Source: Bacteroidales bacterium (lineage in GTDB: Bacteria; Bacteroidota; Bacteroidia; Bacteroidales; UBA932). Taken from it: a DNA stretch of 40,698 bases. The notes under the pieces were generated by a model, which had not been told where the DNA came from, did no database searches, and was given only the letters and a program-made list of their open reading frames with translations. Shown here in pieces: positions 40,607 through 40,698 of this stretch (its first letter is position 1; the number at the start of each line of letters is the position of its first letter). The stretch is taken from positions 1 to 40,698 of the forward strand of contig JAFRUH010000027.1 of NCBI GenBank assembly GCA_017438975.1, written 5' to 3'. The position numbers and the translations under genes were made by a program.

Positions 40607-40698
40607 CCTCTCCGCCCATGTCGTTTTTTCGAGCGAGTTTTAGTCAAAGCAATATCCACCTCCGTCTCATCGACTGCTGGCATCCGTCATCGAGATCA

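Noticed and set aside
40588-40683. 32-codon minus-strand frame with a very basic end
   Set aside because: It reads through the terminator hairpin, has no promoter and matches nothing I recognise.
40618-40698. Open frame running off the right edge (starts MSFFRASF)
   Set aside because: It could be a gene start, but is only 27 codons, with no promoter box and no known similarity.

Overview
The window reads as a chromosome segment of a GC-rich, probably uncultured member of the Bacteroidales (Bacteroidota). Three things point there. The promoters have the Bacteroidota form, a -7 box TAnnTTTG found 15 times just upstream of genes, sometimes with a TTTG -33 box 19-20 bp away. Shine-Dalgarno sequences are mostly absent. 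Several gene types are typical of the group: a Hc1-type mini histone, CTC-type L25, TamB, lipoprotein peptidases including M49, and a ComEA-like multi-HhH protein. Genus cannot be fixed from this stretch. Almost all of it is dense core chromosome; no prophage, insertion sequence, CRISPR array or tRNA was seen.

Layout. (1) 1-406: 3' end of a 23S rRNA gene, 5S rRNA and terminator. (2) 395-5669, leftward: tyrS-rbfA-LolC/E permease-pepC-FecCD permease, nearly gapless, with the last stop codon inside the 5S terminator. (3) 5797-9101: tpiA, then a leftward M6 metallopeptidase plus small lipoprotein. (4) 9378-11859, leftward: a 57-residue histone-like protein, pth, L25 with a structured leader, and a Xer recombinase. 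(5) 11861-15307: divergent dipeptidyl peptidase III and clostripain-like peptidase, both lipoproteins. (6) 15304-19142: HhH protein, rsmI and a repeat-bearing coiled-coil protein, divergent from tdk, which converges on recA. (7) 19271-23137, rightward: rlmN, a patatin/beta-barrel protein and recX. (8) 23121-26983: an acetyltransferase-like gene divergent from a translationally coupled umuD-M64 peptidase-umuC operon. (9) 26990-38327, leftward: metallo-hydrolase, mtaB, SAM methyltransferase, giant tamB, FAD oxidoreductase, tsaD and a sugar-isomerase-fold protein. (10) 38351-40456: SRP RNA, cdd and divergent mnmA, then a strong terminator.

Themes. Many genes serve translation and RNA modification (tyrS, rbfA, pth, rplY, rsmI, rlmN, mtaB, tsaD, mnmA, SRP RNA). 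A second group handles recombination and damage tolerance (recA, recX, umuD, umuC, xer). A third is the cell envelope (LolC/E, TamB, patatin-barrel). Five predicted exported peptidases (C1B, M6, M49, C11, M64) suggest use of peptides. The least conventional arrangement is the exported M64 peptidase between umuD and umuC, coupled at both junctions by overlapping stop and start codons. Regulatory features worth testing are a palindrome between the recA and rlmN promoters, face-to-face promoters at tdk, and a hairpin leader before L25.
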